From positions 186,001 to 250,000 of the forward strand of contig NZ_BMML01000016.1 of assembly GCF_014645815.1 (NCBI RefSeq): a DNA stretch of 64,000 bases, read 5' to 3'. A program made the position numbers and the translations under genes. The notes under the pieces are model-generated. The model had not been told where the DNA came from. It was given only the letters and a program-made list of their open reading frames with translations, and ran no database searches. Of this stretch, positions 33,920-42,990 are shown piece by piece (position 1 is the stretch's first letter; the number at the start of each line of letters is the position of its first letter). Source of the stretch: Streptomyces fuscichromogenes. Its GTDB lineage: Bacteria; Actinomycetota; Actinomycetes; Streptomycetales; Streptomycetaceae.

Positions 33920-33969
33920 CATCCCGCCTGGGGATGTCGACTAGGGAAGCTCCTAGGCGGTGCCTAGTC
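33920..33969. promoter_or_regulatory. Nested inverted repeats in the divergent gap before the Ig-like membrane protein
   Basis: CATCCC-GCCTG-GGGATG (33920-33936) is followed by GACTAGG (33939-33945) and CCTAGTC (33963-33969), which pair over 17 bp, with an extra CCTAGG in the middle that also pairs with the first CTAGG. This gives three CTAGG/CCTAG boxes in 31 bp. The remaining 260 bp to the Ig-like gene shows no other signal. Confidence 0.5.
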
Positions 33970-34231
33970 GTGCATCGGGGGTCGCCGAGAGCGGCAGCGC
34001 CACGCCGCCGTGAGCGGGTGCCGCCGCACGTCCTGGCTGCGCTTTTCGCTGCACGATCACGCAGGCGCCGGGCCGTGCGCGCTGCCAGTCTGTTCCGGCA
34101 CGGTCGGCCGCTCCGCGCCACGTGCCGCGCTGCCGTGCGCGCTCGTCCGGCTGACCTGGGGCGAGCGGGACGGGTAGGCAGCGCGCTTCCCGAGGAACGT
34201 GGCACGAGGAACGAAGAGGGGGACCGGGCCG

Positions 34232-37200
34232 ATGGGAGTTTCCGTCGTCTTCGAGGACGGCAGCGACGCGGTCGAGGTCGTGCCGGGCGAGGAGGCCGTG
34301 TGCCTCCTGCGCGTGGAGAACACCGGGATGGTCGTCGACCGGGTCCTGCTCGACGTGCTCGGCGAGGCCGCCGAGTGGGCGAGCGTCGAGCCCGCACAGG
34401 CCAACCTCCTGCCGGGCGAGGTCACACAGGTCCGCGTCCTCTTCCGGCCGCCGCGAACGGCCACCCGGACCCCGGGCGAGGTGCGGTTCGGGCTGCGCGC
34501 GATGTCGACCGAGGACTCCGAGGGCTCGTGCGTCGAGGAGGGCAGTGTCACGGTCGCGGAATTCGGCGACCTCGGCGTGCAGTTGGTGCCCAAGAGCTCG
34601 ACGGGACGACGCTCGGCGCGGTTCAGGCTGGTCGTGGAGAACCGCGGCAACCGGCCGGAGCAGGTGCGGGTCGAGGCGCTCGACCCGGAGGTCGGACTGG
34701 GCTTCAAGACGAAGCCCGCGGTGTTCGTCGCGCGACCGGGCACGGCGACCTTCGTGCGCCTGAAGGCCGTGCCGCGCAAGACGTTCCTGCGGGGGCCCAA
34801 CCGCACGCTGCCGTTCGAGGTCTCCGCGTTGCCGGAGCGGGGTGAGGCGGCCAGGGCCGAGGGCGTGATGCTGGAGAAGCAGACGCTGCCCGAATGGCTG
34901 CTGCCCGTGCTCGGGATCGCGGTGGTGGCCTGCGGCCTGCTCATCGCGCTGTGGATGACCGTGCTCCAGCCCGTGGCGCACTCCGCCGCGTCGGCGGCGG
35001 CGGACGCGCAGAACGCGGCCAGCTCCGCCAAGTCGGCGGCGGCCAAGGCCATGGCGACCGCCAAGCCCTCCAAGTCCGCCAAACCCGCGCCGCCCACCGA
35101 ACTGGCCGTGAAGATCGCCTCGCCGACCGTCGTCACCGGTGCGACCGAGTCGGCGACCGGCACCTTCTCGGGCGGCAGCGGCTCGAACCCCAAGCTCGTG
35201 TGGACCTCCTCGGCCCCGCGTGTCGCCAAGGTCTCGCAGCGCGGCGTGGTGACCGCGCTCAGTCCGGGTACGGCGATCATCACCGCGACCGGCGCCGGAG
35301 GTACGGCGTCCACTGCCTCGGGGGCTCCCTCGGCGGCGTCCACGGCCACGGCGGGCGCGTCGCCCGACCCGGGCACGGGCTCGCCGAGTGCCGACCCGGC
35401 GGGCACGCCGGGTGCGAGCGCCGCGGCCGCGGCGGTGCTGTCCGGTTCCGTGACGGTCAACGTGGTCGGCCCGGTGTCGGTCACCACGACCACGCTGCCG
35501 GAAGCGGCCCGCGGCAAGACCTACTCCGCGTCCCTCGGCGCCACCGGCGGCACCGGCTCCTACACCTGGTCGGTCAGTTCCGGGTCGCTCCCGGCGGGGC
35601 TCTCGCTCTCGCCCCAGACGGGCGCCCTCACCGGCACCCCGGCCACCGCCGGGACGAGCAGGTTCACCGTACGGCTGACGGACCCCGGACCGCCCGCCCA
35701 GTTCACCACCAGGACCTTCAAGCTGACCGCCCTCGGCTCGCTGGCCGTGAACAGTTCCTCGCTGCCCGGGGCGACCACGGCCACCGCGTACTCCCAGACA
35801 CTGGAGGCCGTCGGCGGGACCGCCCCCTACAAGTGGTCGCTCGCCCCGGGGCAGGGCACGTTCCCGCACGGCCTGCGCCTCGACCCGGACTCCGGGGCGA
35901 TCACCGGCATCGCGGCACAGGCCGGTACCTACGGCGTCACCGTCCAGGTCACGGACTCGGCCAAGCCGGGCCAGACGGCCACCCAGCACCTGACCCTGAC
36001 GGTCGCCAAACCGCTGACGATCGGCACCCTGGGCCTGCCGGACGGGGTCACCCACACGTCGTACTCGCAGGCAATGAACGCCTCCGGCGGCGTCGAGCCG
36101 TACACGTGGTCCGTCTCCTCCGGTTCGCTGCCCGGGGGGCTGACGCTCAGCCCGAAGTCCGGGGTGCTCGGCGGGACTCCGCAGGCGGACGGTTCCTCGA
36201 CGTTCACCGTGCGCGTCACCGACTCCGCCAAGCCCGCCCACACCGTGTCCCAGGCGTTCACCGTCGAGGTGGTGACCGGCTTCGCCGCCACGACGTCGAG
36301 CATGCCCCAGGCGACCTACAGCAAGGACTACCGGACCCAGCTGACCGCGGCCGGCGGCTCCCCCACGTACGTGTGGACGCTGACGGGCACGCTGCCGCCG
36401 GGACTGAACCTCGCGCCGAACGGCCTGATCACCGGCAAGCCGACCGCCACCGGCAGCTTCCCGTTCAGTGTGCAGGCGACCGATTCGAGCGCGCCCCCGC
36501 TGACCGCCACCAGATCCCTGACCATCACGGTGGTGGCCTCGCTGCAGATCGTCACCACGTCGCTGCCGCACGCGCTGACCGGGCAGCCGTACTCGCAGAC
36601 CCTCATGGCGATCGGCGGTACGGCCCCGTACACCTGGTCCGTGACCTCGGGCGACCTGCCGGACGGCCTGAGCCTGAATCCGGTCACCGGTGTCATCAGC
36701 GGCACACCCGAGTCCACCGGTACCGCGTCGCTCGACATCTCCGTGTCCGACTCGGGGCCCACGCCCCAGACCGCGAACCTGTCCCGGCTCTCGCTGACGG
36801 TCGTCCTGCCCCTGGGCTTCCAGGAGCCCTCGACCATCCCCGAGGCGGCCCTGGGGTTCCCGTACAAGGGATTCTCGCCGACCAACGTGATCGGCGGCTC
36901 CGGCAAGTACAGCTGGTCGGTGACCGAGGGAGCACTGCCGGACGGCCTTCGGCTCGACCGCGGCACCGGGGCCGTCACCGGCACCGCGCAGTCGCCCGCC
37001 AGTGCCGGGACGTACCAGTTCACGATCACGGTGAGCGATGCCACGGACTACACGGTGACCGCGAAGACCAGGGTCTCCGTCACCGTCGTCAACCCGTTGA
37101 CCGTTCAGAGCACCTACCCCTGGAGCGGCACGATCGGCACGTCGTCCCAGATGACGGTCCAGCCGGCCGAAGGTGTGGCGCCGTACCACTTCGCCCTGGC

Positions 37201-37795
37201 CGACGGCGCCCCGAAATGGATGTCGATCGACCCCTCGACGGGCGTGCTCACCGCCACCCCGGACGGTCCCTGCCGGAATCCCGTCTCCACCGAACCGTCC
37301 ACCGGATCCGTGGAGATCACCTGCGACGCGAACCACTTCTCCGGAGAACAGGTGAAGATCACCGACGACCTGGGCGAATCCGTGACGACCACGGTGAACC
37401 TGACGGCCGCCGTGCCACCGCTGGACGTGACGTTCAACACGAACACCCACACCCAGACCGGGGGTTCCCCGCTGACGAGCTTCGACGTGACCGTCGGAAG
37501 CCCGTCCGGCGGGTACGGCGCCGGCTCGTACTCGTTCACCGCCTCGCCGCTGCCCTGCGACACCTCCGGGCCCGACTGCGACTCGATCGACTCCGACACC
37601 GGGACGGTGAACGGAAACCTCGGCCAACTCGACGGCCAGAAGCACACCTTCACCGTGACGGTCACGTCCACGGACCCGAAGGACAGCACCAACACGATCA
37701 CGACCACCTTCGACGAGTCCATCCAGACGCAGCCCGCCCCCACCCCCAGCCCCACTCCTTCCAGCGCGGGTTCGACCCGTGGAGGCTCCGCATGA
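34232..37795 (+). CDS. Single-pass membrane protein with multiple putative Ig (He_PIG-like) repeats, injection-system locus
   Basis: 1187 residues from ATG 34232. The first about 215 residues form soluble beta-rich domains (VVPGEEAVCLLRVENTGMVVDRV..., RFRLVVENRGNRPEQVRVEALDPE) without a signal peptide. One membrane helix lies at about 220-243 (WLLPVLGIAVVACGLLIALWM), followed by an Ala/Lys-rich stretch. A Big_2-like domain (WTSSAPRVAKVSQRGVVTALSPGTAIITATG) is next, then about eight repeats of the type LPEAARGKTYSASLGATGGTGSYTWSVSSGSLPAGLSLSPQTGALTG. The topology is probably N-in with the long repeat region outside. It starts a four-gene plus-strand unit (ATGA overlap with the next gene) facing the injection-system operon. 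It may anchor or organise the apparatus at the envelope; the function is not established. Confidence 0.8.
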   Translation: MGVSVVFEDGSDAVEVVPGEEAVCLLRVENTGMVVDRVLLDVLGEAAEWASVEPAQANLLPGEVTQVRVLFRPPRTATRTPGEVRFGLRAMSTEDSEGSCVEEGSVTVAEFGDLGVQLVPKSSTGRRSARFRLVVENRGNRPEQVRVEALDPEVGLGFKTKPAVFVARPGTATFVRLKAVPRKTFLRGPNRTLPFEVSALPERGEAARAEGVMLEKQTLPEWLLPVLGIAVVACGLLIALWMTVLQPVAHSAASAAADAQNAASSAKSAAAKAMATAKPSKSAKPAPPTELAVKIASPTVVTGATESATGTFSGGSGSNPKLVWTSSAPRVAKVSQRGVVTALSPGTAIITATGAGGTASTASGAPSAASTATAGASPDPGTGSPSADPAGTPGASAAAAAVLSGSVTVNVVGPVSVTTTTLPEAARGKTYSASLGATGGTGSYTWSVSSGSLPAGLSLSPQTGALTGTPATAGTSRFTVRLTDPGPPAQFTTRTFKLTALGSLAVNSSSLPGATTATAYSQTLEAVGGTAPYKWSLAPGQGTFPHGLRLDPDSGAITGIAAQAGTYGVTVQVTDSAKPGQTATQHLTLTVAKPLTIGTLGLPDGVTHTSYSQAMNASGGVEPYTWSVSSGSLPGGLTLSPKSGVLGGTPQADGSSTFTVRVTDSAKPAHTVSQAFTVEVVTGFAATTSSMPQATYSKDYRTQLTAAGGSPTYVWTLTGTLPPGLNLAPNGLITGKPTATGSFPFSVQATDSSAPPLTATRSLTITVVASLQIVTTSLPHALTGQPYSQTLMAIGGTAPYTWSVTSGDLPDGLSLNPVTGVISGTPESTGTASLDISVSDSGPTPQTANLSRLSLTVVLPLGFQEPSTIPEAALGFPYKGFSPTNVIGGSGKYSWSVTEGALPDGLRLDRGTGAVTGTAQSPASAGTYQFTITVSDATDYTVTAKTRVSVTVVNPLTVQSTYPWSGTIGTSSQMTVQPAEGVAPYHFALADGAPKWMSIDPSTGVLTATPDGPCRNPVSTEPSTGSVEITCDANHFSGEQVKITDDLGESVTTTVNLTAAVPPLDVTFNTNTHTQTGGSPLTSFDVTVGSPSGGYGAGSYSFTASPLPCDTSGPDCDSIDSDTGTVNGNLGQLDGQKHTFTVTVTSTDPKDSTNTITTTFDESIQTQPAPTPSPTPSSAGSTRGGSA

Positions 37796-38433
37796 CCGGA
37801 TCACCCAGCGGATCACCCAACGGATCGCCTGCCGCGTCACCGGCCGTGGCGGTGCCGTCGGTGGCCCCGCTGGCCGTCCTGGTGCTCCAGACGGCCGCGG
37901 CCCTGGAGAACCTCGCCGTCGAGTCCTACACGACCGCGGCGGGCCTGCCCTTCGTGGTGCGGGGGAACGCGCGGTTGCGGGAACTCGTGGCCCGCAACCG
38001 GGCGCACCACATCGCGCACGCGCAGACGTTCAACCGGGCCGTCGCCAAGGCCGGCGGGGCGCCGCAGCATGCCCCCGACGTGCGGTACGCCCCGACCGTG
38101 AGCCGGCGGCTGGCCGCCATGACCGACGCGGACTCGCTGGTCGGCCTGCTCATCGAACTCGAAGGCATCAACGCCCAGACCTGCACGCGGTACGCGAGCC
38201 TCGCCGAGGGCGGCCGCCTGCGCTCGCTGTTCGTGAGCGTCGCGTCGGTCGAGGCGCAGCACGGTTCGGAGCTGCTGATCCTCCCCACCCTGCCGGACGG
38301 CGGCAGCGCCGTGACACACGCGACCGGGGCCGCCGTGCGGGCGGTCCCGGCGGCGGCCGGCACGGCCGGCATCCCGCATGCCGCGTTCCCCACCGGGAAC
38401 GCTTCCGCGATCAACGAAGGAGCGGTGCGATGA
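37792..38433 (+). CDS. Ferritin-like protein (first of a pair)
   Basis: 213 residues, overlapping the upstream gene by ATGA. It is helical, with ALENLAVESYTTAAGLPF, RNRAHHIAHAQTFNRAVAKAGG and VASVEAQHGSELLIL: Glu and His at the spacing of ferritin-like four-helix bundles (E...H.xH; E..H). No signal peptide is visible. Similar ferritin-like proteins occur near actinobacterial contractile injection systems. Iron binding is inferred from the residues; the function in the system is unknown. Confidence 0.7.
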   Translation: MTGSPSGSPNGSPAASPAVAVPSVAPLAVLVLQTAAALENLAVESYTTAAGLPFVVRGNARLRELVARNRAHHIAHAQTFNRAVAKAGGAPQHAPDVRYAPTVSRRLAAMTDADSLVGLLIELEGINAQTCTRYASLAEGGRLRSLFVSVASVEAQHGSELLILPTLPDGGSAVTHATGAAVRAVPAAAGTAGIPHAAFPTGNASAINEGAVR

Positions 38434-39230
38434 GCGGCACCGGACACGGGACGGACGCGCAGTCGTCCGACGCGGAGGGGACCGACGCACAGCCGTCCGA
38501 CACGGAAGAGACCGACGCGCTGGGGGCCGAGGCGCAGGAGACCGGCGCGCAGTCGTCCGACACGCTCGCGGACGGCGGTCGCCCGGACGGCTCGAAGCCG
38601 AAGAGCCCACCGTCGCGGCGGTCCGTCGTGCTGAGCGCCGCGGGGATCGCCCTGGGCGCGGCGGGGATCGGTGTCGGCCTCGCGCTGAACGCCTCCGGCG
38701 GCGGTCACCACGCGTCGTCGCCGTACTCCGGGGACCTGCGGACCGTGGCCCTGGCCGCCGCGCTGGAGAACCAGGCGGTGCGCGCCTACCAGGCCGTCGA
38801 CGAGGCGCTGCGGGCCAGGAGGTTCGGCCCGGCGGTCCCCGCGCTGGCCGCGTTCGTGCGGACCGCCGCGGCCCACCATGCCCAGCACGCCGCGACCTGG
38901 AACGCGATCCTGCGCGGGGCGCGCAGGCCGGCCGTCACCGGGGTCCCGCTCTCGGACCACGCACGGCTGATGGACACGATCCGGACGGCGTCGAGCGTGG
39001 CCGAGATCGTGTCCGCGGTGCAGGATCTGGAGCACCGTGCGGCACAGACCCACACGGCCGCGGCCGGGAGCCTGGCGGGCACCGGGCCGGCCGTCGTCGC
39101 CGCCGCCACGATCGCGCCGGTCGAGGCGATGCACGCCGCGACGCTGGGCTATGTGCTCGGCGGCCGGTCCCCGGTGGCGAGCTTCCTCGACCCGGCCGGG
39201 GCGCTGCGGACCACGGAACTGACGGTATGA
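38430..39230 (+). CDS. Membrane-anchored ferritin-like protein (second of a pair)
   Basis: 266 residues, ATGA overlap with the preceding ferritin-like gene. An acidic, repeat-rich N-terminus (DAQSSDAEGTDAQPSDTEET) is followed by RRSVVLSAAGIALGAAGIGVGLAL, a Tat-like or membrane-anchor segment at about 63-88. After it come ferritin-like helices: AAALENQAVRAYQAVDEAL, RTAAAHHAQHAATWNAIL, and IAPVEAMHAATLGYVL, with the same E/H pattern as its neighbour. The bulk is thus probably on the outside of the membrane while its partner stays inside. A 91-bp gap precedes the cap gene. Confidence 0.7.
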   Translation: MSGTGHGTDAQSSDAEGTDAQPSDTEETDALGAEAQETGAQSSDTLADGGRPDGSKPKSPPSRRSVVLSAAGIALGAAGIGVGLALNASGGGHHASSPYSGDLRTVALAAALENQAVRAYQAVDEALRARRFGPAVPALAAFVRTAAAHHAQHAATWNAILRGARRPAVTGVPLSDHARLMDTIRTASSVAEIVSAVQDLEHRAAQTHTAAAGSLAGTGPAVVAAATIAPVEAMHAATLGYVLGGRSPVASFLDPAGALRTTELTV

Positions 39231-39321
39231 CGGCTCGCCGCGGGCCCTGTCGGGCGGGGCTTGCCCGCACCCGGGCCTGAGTACGCGTGCGTCACCGCCC
39301 GGCCGGCATCGAAGGAGACCC

Positions 39322-40149
39322 ATGAGCATGCTGCGGGACGCGGATCTCTCGCTCGCGAACTGGCTGGGGAGCGTTCTGCCGCCGGGCACCGGCGTCAGGT
39401 TCGACGCGCCGCGCGCGGACTGGGAGCGGCCGGGATCCGGGCAGCCGTTCGTCAGCCTGTTCCTCTACGACATCCGCAGGGACGGGCAGGACCTGCCGCC
39501 CTCCGGATGGTCGGAGGTACGCGATGCCGACGGGCGGCTGGTGGGCAGGCAGCCCGCGGTGCGCCGCTACCGGATCTCCTACACGGTCACCGTCTGGGCG
39601 GGCCCGGCGGCCACCGGCCACGAGACGTCCCAGGAGGCGTTGCAGGAGGCGTCCCGGCGGGCCGTCGAGGAGCACGACCTGCTCGGCCTGCTGATCGACG
39701 CCTGTACGAACACGGACACCATCGTGGGCGGCCATCTGGCGGGAGCCCTGGCCGAGGCCGGGCTCCCGCCCCTCGTACGCTGCGGGGGCGACGAACCGGG
39801 GCGCTCGGCGCAGGGCCTGTGGCCGGGACTCGGGATCGCGCCGCGCGCGCATCTGACGCTGGAGCTGGTGGTTCCCGTGCTGCCGCCCATGGTCACCGAC
39901 CTGGCACCGCCGGCACGCGAGATCGTGCTCGGCGCGGGCCGGTTGCCCACGCCCGGTCCGACGGGCCCGACGGGTCCGACGGGCCCGACAGCCCCGACCG
40001 GCGGGGACAACGGGGGCGGTGCGGTGACGGCCGGTGCGGCCCCGTCCCGCCCGGCACCGGCCGGGACCGCGGGAACCGTGCGGCGCTGGGAGCGGCGCAC
40101 GATCACCGAGCCCCTGCAGGCCGCACCCCGGCCGGGAAACGGGTCGTAG
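39322..40149 (+). CDS. DUF4255 protein, contractile injection system cap/tail terminator (Afp16/Pvc16 type)
   Basis: 275 residues from ATG 39322 behind GAAGGAGACCC. The start MLRDADLSLANWLGSVLPPG and the core VSLFLYDIRRDGQ, RRYRISYTVTVWAG and HLTLELVVPVLPPM are typical of the DUF4255 (Pvc16_N) family. That family caps the distal end of the inner tube and sheath in Afp/PVC-like particles. The C-terminus is a low-complexity tail with GPTGPTGPTGPT repeats. It converges on the main injection-system operon, with only 99 bp between stops. Confidence 0.85.
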   Translation: MSMLRDADLSLANWLGSVLPPGTGVRFDAPRADWERPGSGQPFVSLFLYDIRRDGQDLPPSGWSEVRDADGRLVGRQPAVRRYRISYTVTVWAGPAATGHETSQEALQEASRRAVEEHDLLGLLIDACTNTDTIVGGHLAGALAEAGLPPLVRCGGDEPGRSAQGLWPGLGIAPRAHLTLELVVPVLPPMVTDLAPPAREIVLGAGRLPTPGPTGPTGPTGPTAPTGGDNGGGAVTAGAAPSRPAPAGTAGTVRRWERRTITEPLQAAPRPGNGS

Positions 40150-40213
40150 GCCCACGGCCGGAGTACGCCCGCCCCGCCGCACCCACCGCACCCACTCCCT
40201 CCGCAGCCACTCC

Positions 40214-40230
40214 CTCCGCGCCCGGCGGAG
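40214..40230. terminator. Weak hairpin between convergent units
   Basis: CTCCGC-GCCCG-GCGGAG, a 6-bp GC-only stem with a 5-nt loop in the 99-bp gap between the convergent cap gene and the PAAR-like gene. It could serve both directions. Confidence 0.4.
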
Positions 40231-40248
40231 CCGCCGTACGTCCCGTCC

Positions 40249-40683
40249 TCAGCTCGCGGTCACCGAGGCGTTGGTGGTGATGAACCGCGCGGTACCCGGC
40301 TTCGTCGGCACCGTGTCGGGCACCGGGCCGGCCGGAGTCGGCTGGGTGGCGGGCGTCTCCACCGTGAACAGGGCCGTGAACGTGCCGCCCCCGACCAGGA
40401 TCGGCTTGCCGCCGTTGGTGGTGCGCCGGGTCAGGTTCGCCGGCAGCAGCGTGAGCGTCAGGGTGCCGGTGCCGGGAACGGTGAAGGGCGGTGCCGTGTA
40501 CACCAGCGGCACCCGCAGTGCCATCGGCAGTTCGTCCCCCTGGAGGCAGACGGGCATTCCGCCGACGGTCACGTTCGTGCTCGAACCGGTCAGTGGCAGC
40601 GGCGCCGCCAGGGCCGGTACGACCGCGGGCTCCGGGATGGTCACTTCGAGCAGGTCCCCGGTCCTGATGACGAAATCCGCCAC
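40249..40683 (-). CDS. Small injection-system protein, PAAR-like tip candidate
   Basis: 144 residues from GTG 40683 (GGGGGGTGGGC precedes it; GTG 40689 is also possible). Core: ADFVIRTGDLLEVTIPEPAVVPALAAPLPLTGSSTNVTVGGMPVCLQGDELP, then an all-beta C-terminal half. The NVTVGGMPVCLQGDE segment resembles the short beta turns of PAAR-like spike tips, and Afp10-type proteins occupy a similar place in related clusters. It is the last gene of the long minus-strand operon, 13 bp after the membrane protein. The assignment as a tip protein is tentative. Confidence 0.55.
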   Translation of the reverse strand: MADFVIRTGDLLEVTIPEPAVVPALAAPLPLTGSSTNVTVGGMPVCLQGDELPMALRVPLVYTAPPFTVPGTGTLTLTLLPANLTRRTTNGGKPILVGGGTFTALFTVETPATQPTPAGPVPDTVPTKPGTARFITTNASVTAS

Positions 40684-40696
40684 GCCCACCCCCCTG

Positions 40697-42454
40697 TCAC
40701 GTCGTGAAGCCGAACAGCTCGATCTCGGCGATGGCCACGGTGGATCCGTGGCTGCCCGGATACACCGCGCCCACCTCCATCCGCATGCTGGTGACCAGGT
40801 TCGCGTGGCTGACGGAGAACGTCTGGTCCTGGGAGGTGTCCTTCGGGACGATGGTGAAGGACTTGCCGTTGGAGTACGTCAGCCGCAGTTCGCTGGGTCT
40901 GCCGTCCTGGACGTAGGCGTCGCTGGCGCCCGAGCGCAGGATGATCTTCTGCACCGTCACATGGTGCTCGAACCTGAAGGTGAGGGCCGGCTCGGCCGAG
41001 GTCGACCAGGGCGCCAGCCAGTACCTGTTGGTCACCTCGTCCGCGGCGTTCAGCGCGGGGTGTCCGTGCGCCGAGACGTTCGCCGTCACGCTGACGGCGT
41101 GGATCGGCGAGAGCTCGTGGCTGATCGTGCCGGTGGCCTCGGTCTTCAGGCGGCGTACCCGGCCGTCGACCGCGTGCTGGAACGGCGGGTACGTGCCGTA
41201 GAGCGTGCCGGCGCAGAGCAGGGCCACCGCGATGCCGATACGGCCCTTGCGGTAGATCTGCCGGAGCACGAACTTCAGGTCGAGGCCGGGCTTCGCGAGG
41301 TGCGCGGCGGAGTTGCCGTCCGCCTGGCCGCCACCCGCGTCCGGAGTGAGCTGGACGACGCGGGGTCCGCGCCGGGGTACGAATCTTCGCCACCACGGTT
41401 CCCTGACCTTCGCCGCCTCGACGAGCGAGGCGCCGCAGCGGCTGCAGAAGCTGCGGGTGCTCGGATTGCCCTCGCCGCACGCCCCGCACACCAGGTCGCC
41501 CGGGTGCAGCCGACGGGTCGGCGCGGTCCTGGTCACCGCGACCGCCCGGGCCCGCGCGATCTGCGGCGCCTGTTCGCGAATCGCCTCAGGCGCCCGCGCC
41601 GGGGCGGTTCCGTCCCCGGCGGGGGCGGGACCTGCGGGCGCGGGACCGGCGGGCGGCGCCTGCGGCGCACGTGCCTCGGGCCCGGCTCCGGGCGCGGAAT
41701 GCTCGACGGGCGCTACCAGAGCCGCGGCGTCGCGACGCCGGTCGGCGGGCGGTGGTGGTGGTGGTGCGACCGAAGCCGCCGTGGTCTTCCGGGCCGACGC
41801 GGGCGGGGGCGGGGGCGGCGGTGGAGGGGCAGCAGCCGAAACCGCGCTCTTCCGAGCCGACGCCGACGGAGGCGGGGGCGGGGGCGGGGGCGCAACAGCC
41901 GCCGCCGCGCTCTTCCGAGCCGAAGGCGGCGGGGGCGGAGGGGGAGGCGGAGCAGCCGACGGTGTGCTCTTTCGGGCCGATGGAGGCGGGGGCGGAGGTG
42001 GAGGGGCCGCAGCCGACGCCGTGCTCCTCCGAGTCGGCGGGGGCGGGGGCGGAGGTGTGGGGCCAGTCGGTCTCGGCCGTGGTGCGGGGGGTGGCGGAGG
42101 CGGGGGCGCGGCGGCTCCGGGACGCGGTGCCGCGGGCGCACCCGGGCGTGGCGGCGGGGCTCCCGCAGGGCCTCGCGGCCCGGCCGGCGGGGCCTGCCGT
42201 TCCGTACCGGCGGGGCCGGCGGAATCCGGCCTGGGACCGGCGATGAAGGTGTTCGTCCCCTGGATCACGCGCTGCAGCAGGCCGACCCGCGGTTCGGCGG
42301 CCGCCTGCTCCTGCTGCTGCTCGATCTCCTGGACCACCTCCTGCGCGACCTTCGGCGCCTGCTTCTCCCCGGTCCATTCGAGGAAGCCTCCGCAGGAGCC
42401 GCAGAAGGCGTCGTCCTCAGCGTTGCGGAACCCGCACTTACGACAAACGATCAT
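40697..42454 (-). CDS. Zinc-ribbon, polyproline, single-pass membrane protein of the injection system (possible membrane adaptor)
   Basis: 585 residues. In order: zinc ribbon 1 (CRKCGFRNAEDDAFCGSCG, 4-22); a Glu/Gln-rich helix; a long proline region (about 90-290) with five PPPPPPPP blocks separated by SARKS-type spacers; zinc ribbon 2 (CGACGEGNPSTRSFCSRCG, about 330); a basic stretch; a membrane helix near 403-420 (IGIAVALLCAGTLYGTY); and a C-terminal F5/8-C-like beta-sandwich (NRYWLAPWSTSAEPALTFRFEHHVTVQKIILRSGA). The N-terminus is probably cytoplasmic and the discoidin-like domain outside. Its ATG overlaps the baseplate gene stop. Streptomyces injection systems are reported to act from the cytoplasm and to need a membrane adaptor (CisA in S. 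coelicolor); this protein fits that description by layout only. Confidence 0.75.
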   Translation of the reverse strand: MIVCRKCGFRNAEDDAFCGSCGGFLEWTGEKQAPKVAQEVVQEIEQQQEQAAAEPRVGLLQRVIQGTNTFIAGPRPDSAGPAGTERQAPPAGPRGPAGAPPPRPGAPAAPRPGAAAPPPPPPPAPRPRPTGPTPPPPPPPTRRSTASAAAPPPPPPPPSARKSTPSAAPPPPPPPPPSARKSAAAAVAPPPPPPPPSASARKSAVSAAAPPPPPPPPPASARKTTAASVAPPPPPPADRRRDAAALVAPVEHSAPGAGPEARAPQAPPAGPAPAGPAPAGDGTAPARAPEAIREQAPQIARARAVAVTRTAPTRRLHPGDLVCGACGEGNPSTRSFCSRCGASLVEAAKVREPWWRRFVPRRGPRVVQLTPDAGGGQADGNSAAHLAKPGLDLKFVLRQIYRKGRIGIAVALLCAGTLYGTYPPFQHAVDGRVRRLKTEATGTISHELSPIHAVSVTANVSAHGHPALNAADEVTNRYWLAPWSTSAEPALTFRFEHHVTVQKIILRSGASDAYVQDGRPSELRLTYSNGKSFTIVPKDTSQDQTFSVSHANLVTSMRMEVGAVYPGSHGSTVAIAEIELFGFTT

Positions 42455-42990
42455 CTCTCCACGACCTCCAGCCCGTGCGGAACATGCGCGGGCTTCTCCG
42501 CAACGATCAGTTCCTCCAGTGCCGCGACATCCACCGGCGTACCCCTCGGCACCGTCACCCGGACGGCCAGCCGGGCCGCCTCCTCGCCCGGCAGCGGGGT
42601 GTTCGGGGCCGCGGACCAGCGGACCCCGCCGCTCTCGGCGAGTTCCACCTCCCCGCCGGTGACCAGTTCGACCAGGGTGCGCAGTCCTTCGGCGGTGCCG
42701 CGCAGCCGGTAGAGCGGCACCGAGTGCGCCACGGCCGCCCGCTGCCGGTCCAGGGGCCAGTTCTCGTCCAGGACCGTGCCCAGCCAGCCGGCGAGCCACC
42801 GTACGAAGTCGTCGGGCGCGAGCATCGGGTCGGTGTAGGCCGCCAGGCAGTCCAGTGTCGAGATGGCCGGCGCGAGCACCTCGTCCAGGGCCCCGGTCCA
42901 CCGCATCGCCACCGGGTCCTCCTGGAAGACCGCGGGCAGCAGGGTGCCGATCGGATACGGGGTGTCCAGCCCCGCCACGGCTCGGCGCAT
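42451..42990 (-). CDS. Phage tail protein I-like baseplate protein
   Basis: 179 residues, starting at ATG 42990 within the TGATG overlap with the baseplate J gene. The pattern is that of gpI/Afp12-type baseplate wedge proteins: TLLPAVFQEDPVAMRWTGALDEVLAPAISTLDCLAAYTDP, DFVRWLAGWLGTVLDENWPLDRQRAAV, YRLRGTAEGLRTLVELVTG. It is expected to bind baseplate J in the wedge. No signal or membrane segment is present. Confidence 0.85.
   Translation of the reverse strand: MRRAVAGLDTPYPIGTLLPAVFQEDPVAMRWTGALDEVLAPAISTLDCLAAYTDPMLAPDDFVRWLAGWLGTVLDENWPLDRQRAAVAHSVPLYRLRGTAEGLRTLVELVTGGEVELAESGGVRWSAAPNTPLPGEEAARLAVRVTVPRGTPVDVAALEELIVAEKPAHVPHGLEVVER

Noticed and set aside
33953..37840. 1295-codon minus-strand frame opposite the Ig-like protein
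   Set aside because: Gly/Arg/Val-rich shadow; the plus frame has regular Ig-like repeats and a membrane helix.
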